Below, piece by piece: positions 48,143 to 57,732 of a stretch of 64,000 nt of DNA (the stretch's first letter is position 1; the number at the start of each line of letters is the position of its first letter). The notes beneath the pieces were generated by a model that ran no database searches, was not told the origin of the DNA, and worked only from the letters and a program-made list of their open reading frames with translations. Both the position numbers and the translations under genes were made by a program. This DNA is from Pantoea sp. Eser. GTDB taxonomy: Bacteria; Pseudomonadota; Gammaproteobacteria; Enterobacterales; Enterobacteriaceae. Where the stretch lies: contig SZZY01000010.1 in the NCBI GenBank assembly GCA_009830035.1, positions 62,001 through 126,000 of the forward strand, written 5' to 3'.

Positions 48143-48820
48143 TTACAGCGCGCTGTCAGGTTTGATCAGGAAGCAGATCAGATTGGCGTCGCGATCGCCG
48201 ACAATTTCCATGTTCTCATCCACGCCGCTGACCGCGTCACCGCGCGACAGCCGTTCCTCACCCAGCCGAATCACACCTTCCAGCACGGTGATGTAAGCGA
48301 CAAAACCAGGCAGCGACGGCACCTCAAGCGTATGGCCACGCTCCAGCAGGGCGTTGTAAATATAGGCATCCTGCCGCAGTTCCAGCGGCGCGTCAGAGGT
48401 TTCCGGCCCCGCCAGTTCAGTCCAGCCGTTGGCCATAATGCCCTGGTCACGTTCCAGCACCTGCGTCATACCTTCACCGCCGCGCTGAGCCGGTCGGATC
48501 ACTGCCTGCAACAGTTCTGCTTCATACAGCGGAACCGACTCTTCGTACTGCACGCCATCGCCGGCGTTCACCAGCATCACCCGTTTCGCGGAGAGTGAGG
48601 TGCTTTCGCCGTTGCTGTCCTGATGGCGCATTGAACCTCGCCACAGATAGGTAAAGACCTCTTCATCGCGATGTTGCTGAATCGGAATGCGCGCATCGAG
48701 TTTCAGCGTCATCAGGTCAACGCTGACCAGCGGGCTTAAGGTCTCGCTTGGCCGCTGGCGGCGTACGGTAAAAGGTCCGTACTCAAACAGTTGTTCAGGA
48801 TTCGCTCGCACGATGTTCAT
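48143..48820 (-). CDS. Pirin-family protein
   Basis: Pirins are bicupin proteins; bacterial members include quercetin 2,3-dioxygenases. The chosen ATG 48820 follows AAAGAG; an in-frame start at 48859 lacks support. 225 residues, intact. N-terminal cupin segments: PLVSVDLMTLKLDARIPIQQ, HRDEEVFTYLWRGSMRHQDS (the pirin HxH...E type metal site as QQHRDEE) and AGDGVQYEESVP. The C-terminal cupin (AYITVLEGVIRLGEERL) is less conserved. An inverted repeat (GCGCGGGAA/TTCCCGCGC, 48119-48140) just beyond the stop may terminate it. Confidence 0.82.
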   Translation of the reverse strand: MNIVRANPEQLFEYGPFTVRRQRPSETLSPLVSVDLMTLKLDARIPIQQHRDEEVFTYLWRGSMRHQDSNGESTSLSAKRVMLVNAGDGVQYEESVPLYEAELLQAVIRPAQRGGEGMTQVLERDQGIMANGWTELAGPETSDAPLELRQDAYIYNALLERGHTLEVPSLPGFVAYITVLEGVIRLGEERLSRGDAVSGVDENMEIVGDRDANLICFLIKPDSAL

Positions 48821-48917
48821 GATTTGCTCTTTCATCAGGGGGTCAATGATAACGATCATAACCGTTACGCCGGGAATGAGAAGCCGGCAGTTTTGCCGGG
48901 CCTCGTCAGTTAATTTG

Positions 48918-48949
48918 AATAACAGACTGCCCGCCGGGAAGGCGGGCAG
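48918..48949 (-). terminator. Terminator after DUF2534 gene
   Basis: On the minus strand CTGCCCGCC, loop TTCCC, GGCGGGCAG then TCTGTTATT, 7 bp past the stop of the DUF2534 gene. Confidence 0.65.
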
Positions 48950-48955
48950 GGCTCT

Positions 48956-49236
48956 TTACTTGCCTTGTTCGTCGCTTTCGCCAAGGAAGAAATACCACAG
49001 CGGAATGGATAACAGACCGGTAAACACCGTGGAGTAAAGCAGGATCATCATCGCCTGGGTGATGTACATGGTCAGCGACCAGTTACTGAACGGGATCTGA
49101 TACTGATCGATCACCCCGCCGATCATCGCATTTGCCATCACGGTAATCACAATCAGCGCCAGCACCGTCACGCTGCGCAGAAATAGCGCATCTCTTTGCG
49201 TTTGACCGCAAAGCGCGCCTGAATAATCGCCAGCGG
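48956..49236 (-). pseudogene. DUF2534 inner-membrane protein, one frameshift
   Basis: Two membrane segments are visible: VLALIVITVMANAMIGGVI and MYITQAMMILLYSTVFTGLL, ending PLWYFFLGESDEQGK, matching the DUF2534 layout of about 85-95 residues. A missing T in ATGCGCTATTTCTG near 49182 separates it from the N-terminal part IIQARFAVKRKEMRYFLRS. The gene starts just after the PepSY gene stop and may have been co-transcribed. Function unknown in the family. Confidence 0.7.
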
Positions 49237-49243
49237 TGAGTGT

Positions 49244-50649
49244 TTATCCGGCGCTGCGCTGCGCACTACGCCAGCGCTGAATATCGAGCAGCACCAGCAG
49301 GCTAATAATCCCCATCAGCGGCAAGGCATAGCCCAGCGCCACAATCAGACTGACACCCTGCCTGTAACGCGGTAGCGCCAGCCAGGCTGACAACAGCGTT
49401 TGCGATGGGCTGAGCTGCGACACCGCGGGACGGCGTATCCACCACATGCGGCAGCCCAGCACGATCATTGCGCACAGACCGAAACCAAACAGCGCCAGAA
49501 TCAGCTGGTTCGGCAGACCAAACAGCACGCCCATATGCGCATCTACGCCCCAGCGGGTCAGTTTTGCAACCAGTGGGAAATGGGCGAACTCTACCCGATC
49601 GACCACACTAAAATCGTTGGGATTAATCGAAACTGCATCGACCTGGCTCGGCCAGCTGCGATCAATCTCAGAGACGGTCCATGCCTGATTGGGGGCTTTC
49701 GGCTGACGTAACTCCAGCTTGCTGGCGTGCAGACCGGCGTGACGCGCGGCGTCCAGCGCGCGATCCCAGTTGCCGTCCGGCTGATTTGGCATCGCGGGCG
49801 CGGCTTTTCGGGTCGGCATCGCCATATCGGTCATGGTCATGCCTTCATCGTTGCCGCGATGGTCAGCATGCGGATCGGCCGGCGCTGCCGGTGCGTCACC
49901 GTTTAGTGCAGTAGTGACCTGCGGCGTCATCCAGCCGAGATCGCTGCGCATTTTCTCAATATTATTGCCCGCCCACTGCGACCAGGTCAGCCCGGTAACC
50001 GAAAAGAACACCAGCCCGACCGCCAGTACCAGCCCGAGCGTAACGTGCCAGTGACGCAGAGCGGTAAAACCAAGGCGCGGTTTTCTGGCGGCACGGCGTG
50101 GCCGGCTGCCGAGCCATAACACCACGCCGCCGAGTGCCGCCACCCACAGCCAGGAGGCGGCCAGTTCGCTGTAGTTGCGGCCGACGTCGCCTAACAGTAA
50201 GCCGCGGTGCAGCTGATCGAGCCACATCCGCAGCGGCAATGCCCCGCTGGTGCCATAGACAGTCATGTCACCCTTTGCAGGGTATAGGGATCGATAAACA
50301 GTGAGCGCGATTCCGACGGGCCGAGGTCGCGATCGGTAAATTGCACCCGGGTCGTATCCTGCGGACCCGGTGCCGGACGAACGGCATAGATGCGCACGTT
50401 TTCACCGGCACGCTGGCGGGCTGCGGCGATCTGCGCCGACAGCGGTTTCGCCATGCCCTGCGCGTCAGTGGTTAAGGCATCATGGTAGATCGCCTGCTCA
50501 ATCTGCGGCGTCAGAACGTAGAGCGTACCGGTCAGCGCGGCGACAAAAATAAACTGCGCAATAAACAGGCCAATATAAAAATGCAGGCGGCGAAACAAAT
50601 TTAACACCGCGCCGCGCGGTGCAGGGGACGTTTCCTCATAAGAGGACAT
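49244..50649 (-). pseudogene. PepSY-associated membrane protein, one frameshift
   Basis: Members of this family sit beside TonB receptors and metal uptake genes and are thought to act in iron or copper reduction and transport. ATG 50649: MSSYEETSPAPRGAVLNLFR, RLHFYIGLFIAQFIFVAALTG (first membrane helix with the family RLHFYxGL), TPQIEQAIYHD. A missing base near 50265 (GTGACATGACT) breaks the frame; then GALPLRMWLDQLHRGLLLGD, LRHWHVTLGLVLAVGLVFFS, VTGLTWSQWAG and KLTRWGVDAHMGVLFGLPNQ. A Met/His-rich insert (DPHADHRGNDEGMTMTDMAM) suggests metal binding. The repaired length is about 468. Confidence 0.85.
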
Positions 50650-50733
50650 AGCATTCCACACTTTTCAAAAGACAGGACGAAGCTTCTGACGCCGTAACGC
50701 GTAAGAAGTACAGGTCAAAAAAACAGTGAGGTT

Positions 50734-51120
50734 TTACGCCATCAGCGGGGGCGCACGCGGACGATGCGTGCGCAGAGAACGTCGCCGCCGCGGTGGAGCC
50801 GTGGCGGGAGGTGGCGGTGCCCGGGAGATCAGGCACATCCACCAGATGAACGGGATAAACACCCATAACATCAGCGGAACATGAATCAGTAAATCGCAGT
50901 AGCCGCAGGCAAAACCGGGCGCCATCATGTCATGGCCGGCCATCGGCATGTCGCTGTGATGGTCCATCATCGGCATATCGCCGCTGGTGGCGGCCAGGCG
51001 CTGCAGGCTGGCGTGATGCTCCGCCAGATTTTTTGACACCATCGGCGCAACAAACAACAGCAGCACGGCCAGGATCGCAGTACTGGCGGTGAGTCGTTGT
51101 CTGTCGGCGGGTGTTCGCAT
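50734..51120 (-). CDS. DUF2946 family protein, Met/His-rich
   Basis: Intact, 128 residues. A signal-anchor helix (TAILAVLLLFVAPMVSKNLA) precedes a Met/His-rich segment (DMPMMDHHSDMPMAGHDMM) and FACGYCDLLIHVPLML, the conserved CGYCxL motif of DUF2946; a second hydrophobic segment and an Arg/Pro-rich tail follow. The composition suggests copper binding, and the neighbouring PepSY gene has a similar metal-rich insert. No TonB receptor gene is seen next to it, although one usually accompanies this pair. Confidence 0.8.
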   Translation of the reverse strand: MRTPADRQRLTASTAILAVLLLFVAPMVSKNLAEHHASLQRLAATSGDMPMMDHHSDMPMAGHDMMAPGFACGYCDLLIHVPLMLWVFIPFIWWMCLISRAPPPPATAPPRRRRSLRTHRPRAPPLMA

Positions 51121-51350
51121 GATTTACATCAGGATAATCGGTCAGAATTCAGGGCGGCAGTGTAACGCGAAGGGGATAAAAGGGTTAAAGAAAGTGGCGT
51201 AAATTCTGAAAAATTTCGCACAGTTTGAACATATTCACTTTAATTCTGCTGTCATTTAACCTGTTTGTTACTCTGGAAATGCATAAGGCTAACATTGTTG
51301 CGCGCTAGAAGCGGGTCGGCTGCGTTTATTGCTGTCAAAAAGGATGAAAA

Positions 51351-52267
51351 ATGAAAATTGTGATACTGGATGGGGCCACTTTACCGGTTCCGTTGCCCGC
51401 GCTGCGGGGCTGCACAGACTGGCAGGTGCGGGAGCATACTGCGGAAAACGCCATCGTGGGCGCGCTGAAAGACGCCAGCGTGGCGATCACCAACTAAAGT
51501 GCCCCTGCGGGCGGGCCACCCTTGAGCAATTGCCGGCGCTGCGTTTTATCTGCGTTGCCGCGACCGGTTACGACTGTATCGATCTCGATGCCTGTCGGGC
51601 GCGTGGCATTGTGGTGAGCAACGTGCCGGGTTATTCAACCCAGAGCGTGTCGGAAGGGGTGATTGCGGCTATTTTGCCCTGCGTCGTCAGCTACTGGATT
51701 ACGCCAGCAGTAGCCGGGCGGCGTGGCCAGCAGCGCAACATTTTTGCCTTCATCGTCAGCCGATTCAGGATATTGGCGGCGCGACGCTGGGCATTGTTGG
51801 CAAAGGCGATATTGGTCAGGCGGTAGCAAAACTGGCGCAGGCGTTAGGCATGAAGGTGCAGTACGCCGAGTGCAAAGGCAGCACGACGTTGCGTGACGGC
51901 TACGTTAGTTTTGAGCAGATGCTGGCCACCAGCGATATCATCTCGCTGCATTGTCCCTTGAGCGAGCAGACCCGACAAATGATTGACCGCGAGGCGCTGT
52001 TGATCAATACCGCACGCGGCGGGCTGATCCACGAAGCGGATCTCGCTGCGGCGCTGCAGCAGAGCCAGATCGGCGGGGCAGCGCTCGACGTCCTGAGCAG
52101 CGAACCGCCGGCCGCCGACAATCCGCTGCTAAGCCGGCTTAGCGAATCTGCTGCTCACGCCGCATATCGCCTAGGCCAGTCAGAGTGGGGTGCACAATCT
52201 GGTCGAGGGCATCACCGCTAATCTCACGGCCTTTCGCCACGGCCAGCCGATCAATGTGGTGAGCTGA
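51351..52267 (+). pseudogene. D-2-hydroxyacid dehydrogenase (HprA-like), broken
   Basis: A D-isomer-specific NAD dehydrogenase, hydroxypyruvate/glycerate type. ATG 51351 follows AAGGATG. It begins MKIVILDGATLPVPLPALRG and reads DASVAITN then TAA (51495-51497; AAA expected). Breaks near 51500 and 51680-51770 separate the frames for LPALRFICVAATGYDCIDLD, NVPGYSTQSVSEGVIAAI and GATLGIVGKGDIGQAVAKLA (cofactor site GxGxxG). Catalytic Arg and Glu are visible in LINTARGGLIHEADLAAAL. Near the end a TAG at 52172-52174 (in CCTAGG) replaces TGG of HIAWASQSGV. It ends at 52267, tail to tail with glutaminase. Confidence 0.87.
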
Positions 52268-52268
52268 C

Positions 52269-53188
52269 TCAGAAAATTGAGCGGCCCGGTTTATCGGTCA
52301 GACACTCCAGCGCGGCGGTTCCGGCCAGCGAATTGCCCGCGCTATCCAGACCTGGCGACCAGACCGCGATGCTCATTTCGCCGGGGATCACCGCAATAAT
52401 TCCGCCGCCAACGCCCGATTTGGCCGGTATCCCGATGCGCCAGGCAAACTCACCCGCGCCGTCGCACACGCCGCTGGTGATCATCAGCGCGTTAATCTGC
52501 CGCGCCTGACGCGGCGTGATAATCCGGCTGCTATCCATCGTCAGCCCCTGGTTCGCCAGATAGACGAAACTGCGCGCCAGCTCATACAGTTCATCGACAG
52601 CGAGCAGTAGTGGAAATAGGTTTGCATCACGCTGGTGACGTCGTTGTCAAAATTGCCAAACGATTTCGTCAGCTAGGCGATGGAGGCGTTACGGGCGGAA
52701 TGCTCGAACTCGGAGCGGGCGACGTGGCGATCGTAATTAATATCCGGCTGCTGACTGAGCTGACGCACAATCTCCAGCATCCGCTGGCGCGGGGCGGTCA
52801 GGCGGGTTTCCAGCAGGTCGCAAATCACCAGCGCACCGGCGTTGATAAACGGATTACGCGGTTTGCCCTGTTCCAGCTCCAGCTGTACCAGCGAATTAAA
52901 CGGCTGACCCGAGGGCTCTTTGCCGACCCGCTGCCAGATTTCACTGTCGTCATAGCGGGTCAGCGCCACCGTCAGCGACAGGGCTTTGGAGATCGACTGA
53001 ATCGAAAAACGCGTTTCCGCATCACCTGCCTGATATAACGTACCGTCGTGCAGACAGACGGCAATGCCTAAATGATCAGCCGCGACCTCCGTCAGCGCCG
53101 GAATGTAATCGGCTACTTTTCCCTACTGCACCAGAGGACGTACCTGGTCCAGCACCTCCCGCAGCAGCTCATTACTCAGTTCGGACAC
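52269..53188 (-). pseudogene. Glutaminase (GlsA family), broken
   Basis: This serine-dependent beta-lactamase-like glutaminase turns Gln into Glu and ammonia. GTG 53188 follows GGGAGA. It reads VSELSNELLREVLDQVRPLV then CAG-TAG near 53124, [36 protein letters not shown] (catalytic Ser-Lys pair in SISK) and [19 protein letters not shown] in CTAGG (52673-52677) replaces TGG of [12 protein letters not shown] further indel occurs near 52600, then the end [37 protein letters not shown] is intact to 52269. The repaired length is about 307, as in E. coli YneH. Confidence 0.9.
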
Positions 53189-53290
53189 GCACGCTTCTCC
53201 CGTCAATGAAAACTGGCCGGATGATGCGTGTCAGCGGCCAGCGAAACAAGGCTAATTTCTTGCCATTGTGAGCCCTGCAGAACCGCAGGG

Positions 53291-54120
53291 TCAGCTGATG
53301 GGCTTTGACTGGGCGGCCAGCGTCAGCCACGCCACCGCCGCATGGGGTAACAGCAGCAGGCCGAGCATGCCGAGGAAAATGGCGGTTGAGGCGATAAAGG
53401 CGGTCAGCCGCGCATCTTTCACCCGTTTCAGCGCCACCATACAGCCGAGGTTGGCGACGATCGCTATCGCCTGATACCAGAACAGCAGCCAGCCAGCGCC
53501 GCCTGGCTAAAGCCACTGGCCTGGGCATATAGCGTGAACCAGTCAATCAGGGTATAGAACGCCAGCGATTGCAGCGCCATGAACAGCGCAATCTGCCAGC
53601 CGCCGGGTGAGCGCCAGGGATGACGATGCGCGACCGTCTCTGACGAGGTCGGCAGCGTGGTAACGTGACGGCGTAACAGCGGCAGCCAGGCAATCAGCGC
53701 TACCAGACCCGGCAGCGCCCAGACCACCAGCGACAGTCGCCAGCCCGCCGGTGACAGCTGGCTGAGCGGCACCGCAATGCCTGAGGCTAGGCTGGCGGTA
53801 ATCGACATAGTGGCGGCATAGAGGCCGATATATTTGGCGGTGTGGGCGGTGAAGTCGCGCTTAATTAATGGCGGAAGCAGCACGTTGGCCGCTGCGATGC
53901 CGGCACTTAGCAGCAGGGCAAACAGCATCAGCGGAATGAAGTTAAACAGGCCCGCTTCACCGGCACTGAGGCCGAACGTCAGGCGAATGTCCTGCAGTAC
54001 CGGGCCAACAGCGGTGATCGGTGCGCGCAGGTTGGCTGCGGTAAGCAGCAGTACAAACAGAAAAAAAGCGGTGCCGGAAAAGCGCGAATGAGATTTTGCA
54101 GGATGTTGAGCAGGGGTCAT
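53291..54120 (-). pseudogene. MFS transporter, CynX/NimT family, with deletions
   Basis: From ATG 54120 (MTPAQHPAKSHSRFSG) the N terminus is typical of the cyanate/nitroimidazole transporter family: LLLTAANLRAPITAVGPVLQ and SAGEAGLFNFIPLMLFAL. An in-frame deletion of about 50-60 residues joins LLLSAGIA to ANVLLPPLIKRDF, and a second change near 53510 separates TLYAQASGFSQAALAG from WLLFWYQAIAIVANLGCMVA. The C terminus stops after LAAQSKPIS, before the last three helices. It cannot transport. Confidence 0.83.
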
Positions 54121-54260
54121 TAGGATGATCATCACAGGCAGCAGGGCTGCGGGGCGTTGGTTGACGGTTAACGCTTACGCATCAGATTTGATGTCTGGAC
54201 GCTACTCTACTGACCCAGCCGTGAAGAGTAAAGCCTTGTTATCCATTCATATTTGCGCCG

Positions 54261-54470
54261 TCACGCTTTGGGCCACCTGCAGGCCATGTGATGCAGCAGG
54301 TAGCGACGCAGCGGTTCAGTGAAATTCAGGCTCTGGAAAATGACCGCAGTCGTTTTGGTTGGGGTTACTGCCTGCTGGCAGGTTTCTCCGGAGGGAACCG
54401 GTTTTTCAGTGCCCCACGGTGAGTTGCAGGCGGTTAAGGAAACCACAATTATCAGGCTGAGAAAACGCAT
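54261..54470 (-). CDS. Small lipoprotein, unknown function
   Basis: ATG 54470 has a strong AAGGAG site at 5 bp. The first 15 residues MRFLSLIIVVSLTAC form a lipoprotein signal with lipobox LTAC. The mature part is 55 residues (NSPWGTEKPVPSGETCQQAV, TPTKTTAVIFQSLNFTEPL) with one more Cys in SGETCQQ and a basic end. The family is not recognised. The strand is opposite to the dihydroxyacetone kinase gene, and the frame is intact. Confidence 0.6.
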   Translation of the reverse strand: MRFLSLIIVVSLTACNSPWGTEKPVPSGETCQQAVTPTKTTAVIFQSLNFTEPLRRYLLHHMACRWPKA

Positions 54471-54576
54471 ATCCGCTCCTTGTTGGGATTATCATGAGCA
54501 AACAAACGTCCGGTGGCCACGCTTAGCTGGCCAGAGGCGTACTACCTGAGTGTGGTGGCAAAGGCTAAATTGTCAA

Positions 54577-54752
54577 TTAAAACAGGGCAAACATCAGTGC
54601 GACCGGGAAACCCATCGGCTAGGTAGCTCCGACTAAAAATGCGCTCAGCAGTTTGATGCTCAGCTTATCTTTAGCGATTAAAGAAGGTGATCAGCGTAGC
54701 TGACCAATGCAACAACGGCATAAAAAATTAGCATACCCTGGTACAGTGTCAT
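54577..54752 (-). pseudogene. ortT: GhoT/OrtT-family membrane toxin, broken
   Basis: OrtT is a small inner-membrane toxin acting on the membrane potential, normally about 57 residues. ATG 54752 opens MTLYQGMLIFYAVVALVSYA, matching the family start; a lost dinucleotide near 54695 and an inserted T near 54675 disturb the middle (ITFFNRKDKLSIKLLSAFLV when repaired). CTAGG at 54619-54623 gives TAG in place of TGG of GATWPMGFPVAL, and the end MFALF and TAA follow. Several lesions in so short a gene indicate true loss. Confidence 0.72.
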
Positions 54753-54789
54753 TGATATCTCCGCAGCGTCATTGAGGTTTTCGCTGCGC

Positions 54790-55203
54790 ATGATGCGGAT
54801 TTTTGTGATCCAGATCAAGTTTGACGCTGTTAAAAATTTAAAGTAATTACCTGCTGTGGCTGATATTTTGCGGGCGGCGGTTGTTCACCCTGCAGGCGCG
54901 CTGGCGAAACAGCTGGCCCGGTTAAACCGAGCGGCACAGTATTATAACCGTTCGCTGCCCGCCTCAGGAGTCAGCAAGGCTGCAGACGCCGCGCCATGAC
55001 GTCTTGCAGGCGGGATTGACGCCGATGCCGGAATCGTCCAGCGCGCCAGTTTGTATAACCTGCAACCTCATTCGATATATGCAGAGCGGTTGCCAGCCGA
55101 ACTGTCTGATTTCTGCGTATAAAGCGGCGATATTCCCCACAGCGCCGATTGCTGTGCAACACTTCGTGATGAGCAAACTGACCCATTCAGAAGAGGAAAA
55201 GCC
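54790..55203. other. Intergenic upstream of dihydroxyacetone kinase
   Basis: No gene is recognised. A site near 54798 (TTTTTGTGATCCAGATCAAG) resembles a CRP site (TGTGATCnnnnGATCAA), which would fit catabolite control of glycerol/dihydroxyacetone use, but the match is only partial and far from the start at 55204. Confidence 0.35.
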
Positions 55204-56847
55204 ATGACCCGGTTCGTAATGAACAAAAAGGATGACCTTGTCGACAGCGCAGTGGATGGCATGATCTATGCCAGTCCGTGGGAAAATCTGGTGCGGCTGG
55301 CGGTTGCGCCACGGATCCGTATCGTGATGTGTAAAGACTGGAAAAAGCAGCAGGTTGCACTGATTTCCGGCGGCGGATCGGGCCATGAGCCGGCGCACGT
55401 TGGGTTTATCGGTAAAGGCATGCTGACTGCGGCGGTCTGCGGCGATGTGTTTGCCTCGCCCAGCGTGGATGCGGTTTATAACGCTATCATCAATCTCACC
55501 GGAGATGCGGGCTGTCTGTTGATCGTCAAGAATTACACCGGCGACCGGCTCAACTTTGGTCTGGCGGCGGAGAAAGCGCGCAAGGCTGGCTTTAAGGTCA
55601 ATATAGTGATCGTGGGCGATGATGTCGCGCTGCCCGAGAATCCCCAGCCGCGCGGCGTGGCCGGCACGCTGCTGGTGCACAAAGTGGCAGGTTTTGTCGC
55701 CGAACGCGGTGACGATCTGGCGGCGGTGACCGCGGTGGCTGAATCAGCCAGCCAGGCGATCTCGACCATGGGCGTGGCGCTGTCGAGCTGTCATCTGCCC
55801 GATGAGCAGACCGCACAGCGGGTGCCGGAAGGCAGTGTCGAAATGGGGCTGGGTATCCACGGTGAACCGGGCGTGGACGTGCTAAAAAACCAGAACAGCG
55901 AGCAAATCGTCCGGCATCTGCTGGAAAAAGTGATGCAGAAGGGCGATGCGCAGCAGTCACGGGCGCTGCTGGTGAACAATCTGGGTGGCATGTCGGCGCT
56001 GGAGATGAGTCTGGTGACCCGCGACCTGATCGCCTCGCCGCTGAGCCAGCAGGTCGATTATCTGATCGGGCCTGCGCCATTGATGACGGCGCTGGATATG
56101 AAAGGTTTCTCGGTGACCAGCATGACCCTGACCCCGCTGTTTGAGCAGGCGATTTGCGCGCCGGTAGAAGTCTCTGGCTGGGTTAACGCCGTCAGGCTGA
56201 GCGCGCTGCAGCCGGTGACTGCCGAAAAGCAGGTGACGGAACATCCGGCCACGCCGTCGGAAAACCCGGCGGCGGCCCTCAGAGTGAATACGATATGCGA
56301 AACCCTGATCGCCTGTGAAAGTGAGCTGAACCAGCTGGATGCGCAGGTGGGCGACGGCGATACCGGATCGACTTTTGCCGCCGGTGCCCGTCAGATCCAG
56401 CGTGAATGCGCTAATAACCAGTTACCGCTTAATGCGTTACCCGATCTGCTGGCGGTTACCGGTGAGCGACTGGCGACGGTGATGGGCGGCTCCAGCGGCG
56501 TGCTGATGGCGATCTTCTTTACTGCCGCCGCGCAGCAACTGGCCGCGGGCGAGGCGTTGCCATCCGCCCTGCAACAGGGACTGGAAAAAATGAAACAGTA
56601 TGGGGGCGCGCAGCTGGGCGATCGTACCCTGATCGATGCATTGCAACCGGCTATTGAGGCGATGGTTGCCGGCAGATCACTGGCCGAAGTAGCGGAAGCG
56701 GCGCAGCAGGGCAGTGATGCCACCGCCAGCATGGGCAAAGCCAAAGCGGGACGATCGTCCTATCTCAATAGCGATAACCTCAACGGCGTACCCGATCCGG
56801 GTGCCGTGGCGGTGGCGCGGGTGTTTGCCGCCCTGAGTAACGGTTAA
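55204..56847 (+). CDS. dhaK: Dihydroxyacetone kinase, ATP-dependent (DhaK-DhaL fusion)
   Basis: It phosphorylates dihydroxyacetone with ATP. Intact, 547 residues, the one-chain form as in Citrobacter. K domain (about 1-325): QVALISGGGSGHEPAHVGFI (glycine-rich substrate loop), MLTAAVCGDVFASPS, LIVKNYTGDRLNFGLAAEKA, and MGLGIHGEPGV, whose His binds dihydroxyacetone covalently. L domain (about 355-547): LDAQVGDGDTGSTFAAGARQ (Mg-binding aspartates) and MGGSSGVLMAIFF, then KAKAGRSSYL. ATG 55204 follows AGAGGAAAA; ATG 55219 is an alternative. It is monocistronic here, with LysR remnant downstream on the other strand. Confidence 0.95.
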   Translation: MTRFVMNKKDDLVDSAVDGMIYASPWENLVRLAVAPRIRIVMCKDWKKQQVALISGGGSGHEPAHVGFIGKGMLTAAVCGDVFASPSVDAVYNAIINLTGDAGCLLIVKNYTGDRLNFGLAAEKARKAGFKVNIVIVGDDVALPENPQPRGVAGTLLVHKVAGFVAERGDDLAAVTAVAESASQAISTMGVALSSCHLPDEQTAQRVPEGSVEMGLGIHGEPGVDVLKNQNSEQIVRHLLEKVMQKGDAQQSRALLVNNLGGMSALEMSLVTRDLIASPLSQQVDYLIGPAPLMTALDMKGFSVTSMTLTPLFEQAICAPVEVSGWVNAVRLSALQPVTAEKQVTEHPATPSENPAAALRVNTICETLIACESELNQLDAQVGDGDTGSTFAAGARQIQRECANNQLPLNALPDLLAVTGERLATVMGGSSGVLMAIFFTAAAQQLAAGEALPSALQQGLEKMKQYGGAQLGDRTLIDALQPAIEAMVAGRSLAEVAEAAQQGSDATASMGKAKAGRSSYLNSDNLNGVPDPGAVAVARVFAALSNG

Positions 56848-56861
56848 CGCTGCCGGCGCGG

Positions 56862-57395
56862 TTAAGCAAGCAATCGCGCCTGTAAATAGTTCAGAAACTG
56901 ACGGTTTACTTCGCTGCGCTGACGGTGCTGCGGGTAAACCGCATTCAGCGCCAGCGACGGCGGATGAAACGGCTCCAGCACCGTTACCAGATCACCAGGC
57001 TGCAGCGCCGCGTCACGCAATACTTCACCGCTATTACTCACCATCGGTCCCTGCACCGCCAGCAGTTTACGTTTTCCGCCGACCTGCAATTCCCAGCCAT
57101 TCTGGCCTTCACGACCATAGCGCAGACAGGCGTGTTGCAGCAGCTCGTCCGGCTGTTGTGGCGTTCCGGCCCGGGCTAAATAGGCCGGGCTGCCACAAAT
57201 TACCCGTTTCAGTTCGTCTAACGGACGGGCAATTAGCGTGGAGTCAGCCAGCGCGCCGATGCAGATCGCCATATCCACCCCTTCGCCAATCACATCGACA
57301 TAACGATCGGCCAGTTCAATCTGAAACTGCAGCGCCGGATGCTGACTGAGAAACTCGGCGCCGTTAATCTTTCTGGCGGTGGCAATCATTCTCTG
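56862..57395 (-). pseudogene. LysR-type regulator, C-terminal effector domain only
   Basis: The frame ending at 56862 covers the substrate-binding domain of a LysR regulator: FQIELADRYVDVIGEGVDMA, IGALADSTLIARPLDELKRV, ICGSPAYLARAGTPQQPDEL and GEVLRDAALQPGDLVTVLEP. The first half, with the DNA-binding helix-turn-helix, is absent. At about 57395 the sequence changes to the end of a MarC gene on the other strand. The lysR 5' end and most of marC were thus removed together by one deletion. Confidence 0.83.
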
Positions 57396-57409
57396 GGCCT
57401 GTCTTCGTA

Positions 57410-57546
57410 GCACCGACACTATTATGCGGCTGGTCGGCAAAAGCGGTATTGATGCCATATCCGGCCTGATGGGATTTTTGCTGGTCTGTATGGGCGTGCA
57501 GTTTATTATTAATGGCCTGCTTGAGATTGTTTCCAGCATCCGCTAA
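57410..57546 (+). pseudogene. MarC-family membrane protein, 3' end only
   Basis: [45 protein letters not shown] and TAA at 57546: the last helix of a MarC/YhgN-type (UPF0056) inner-membrane protein. The rest is lost at the junction with the LysR remnant. Confidence 0.75.
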
Positions 57547-57732
57547 CCCGGCTTTATCATGCCCGAAAATATTGTGACTTCAGACATCAGCATAGTGATT
57601 AATAAGTCCCTGTTTCTGTAAAGGCCTGTACAGCTACTACCTTACCGGCGGCTTTTCTGGCGCGTAGAGCGTATCAATGATCCAGATAGAGATAATGGAG
57701 CCAGCTGGTCATTCGCAGCAGCACTTTACGCA

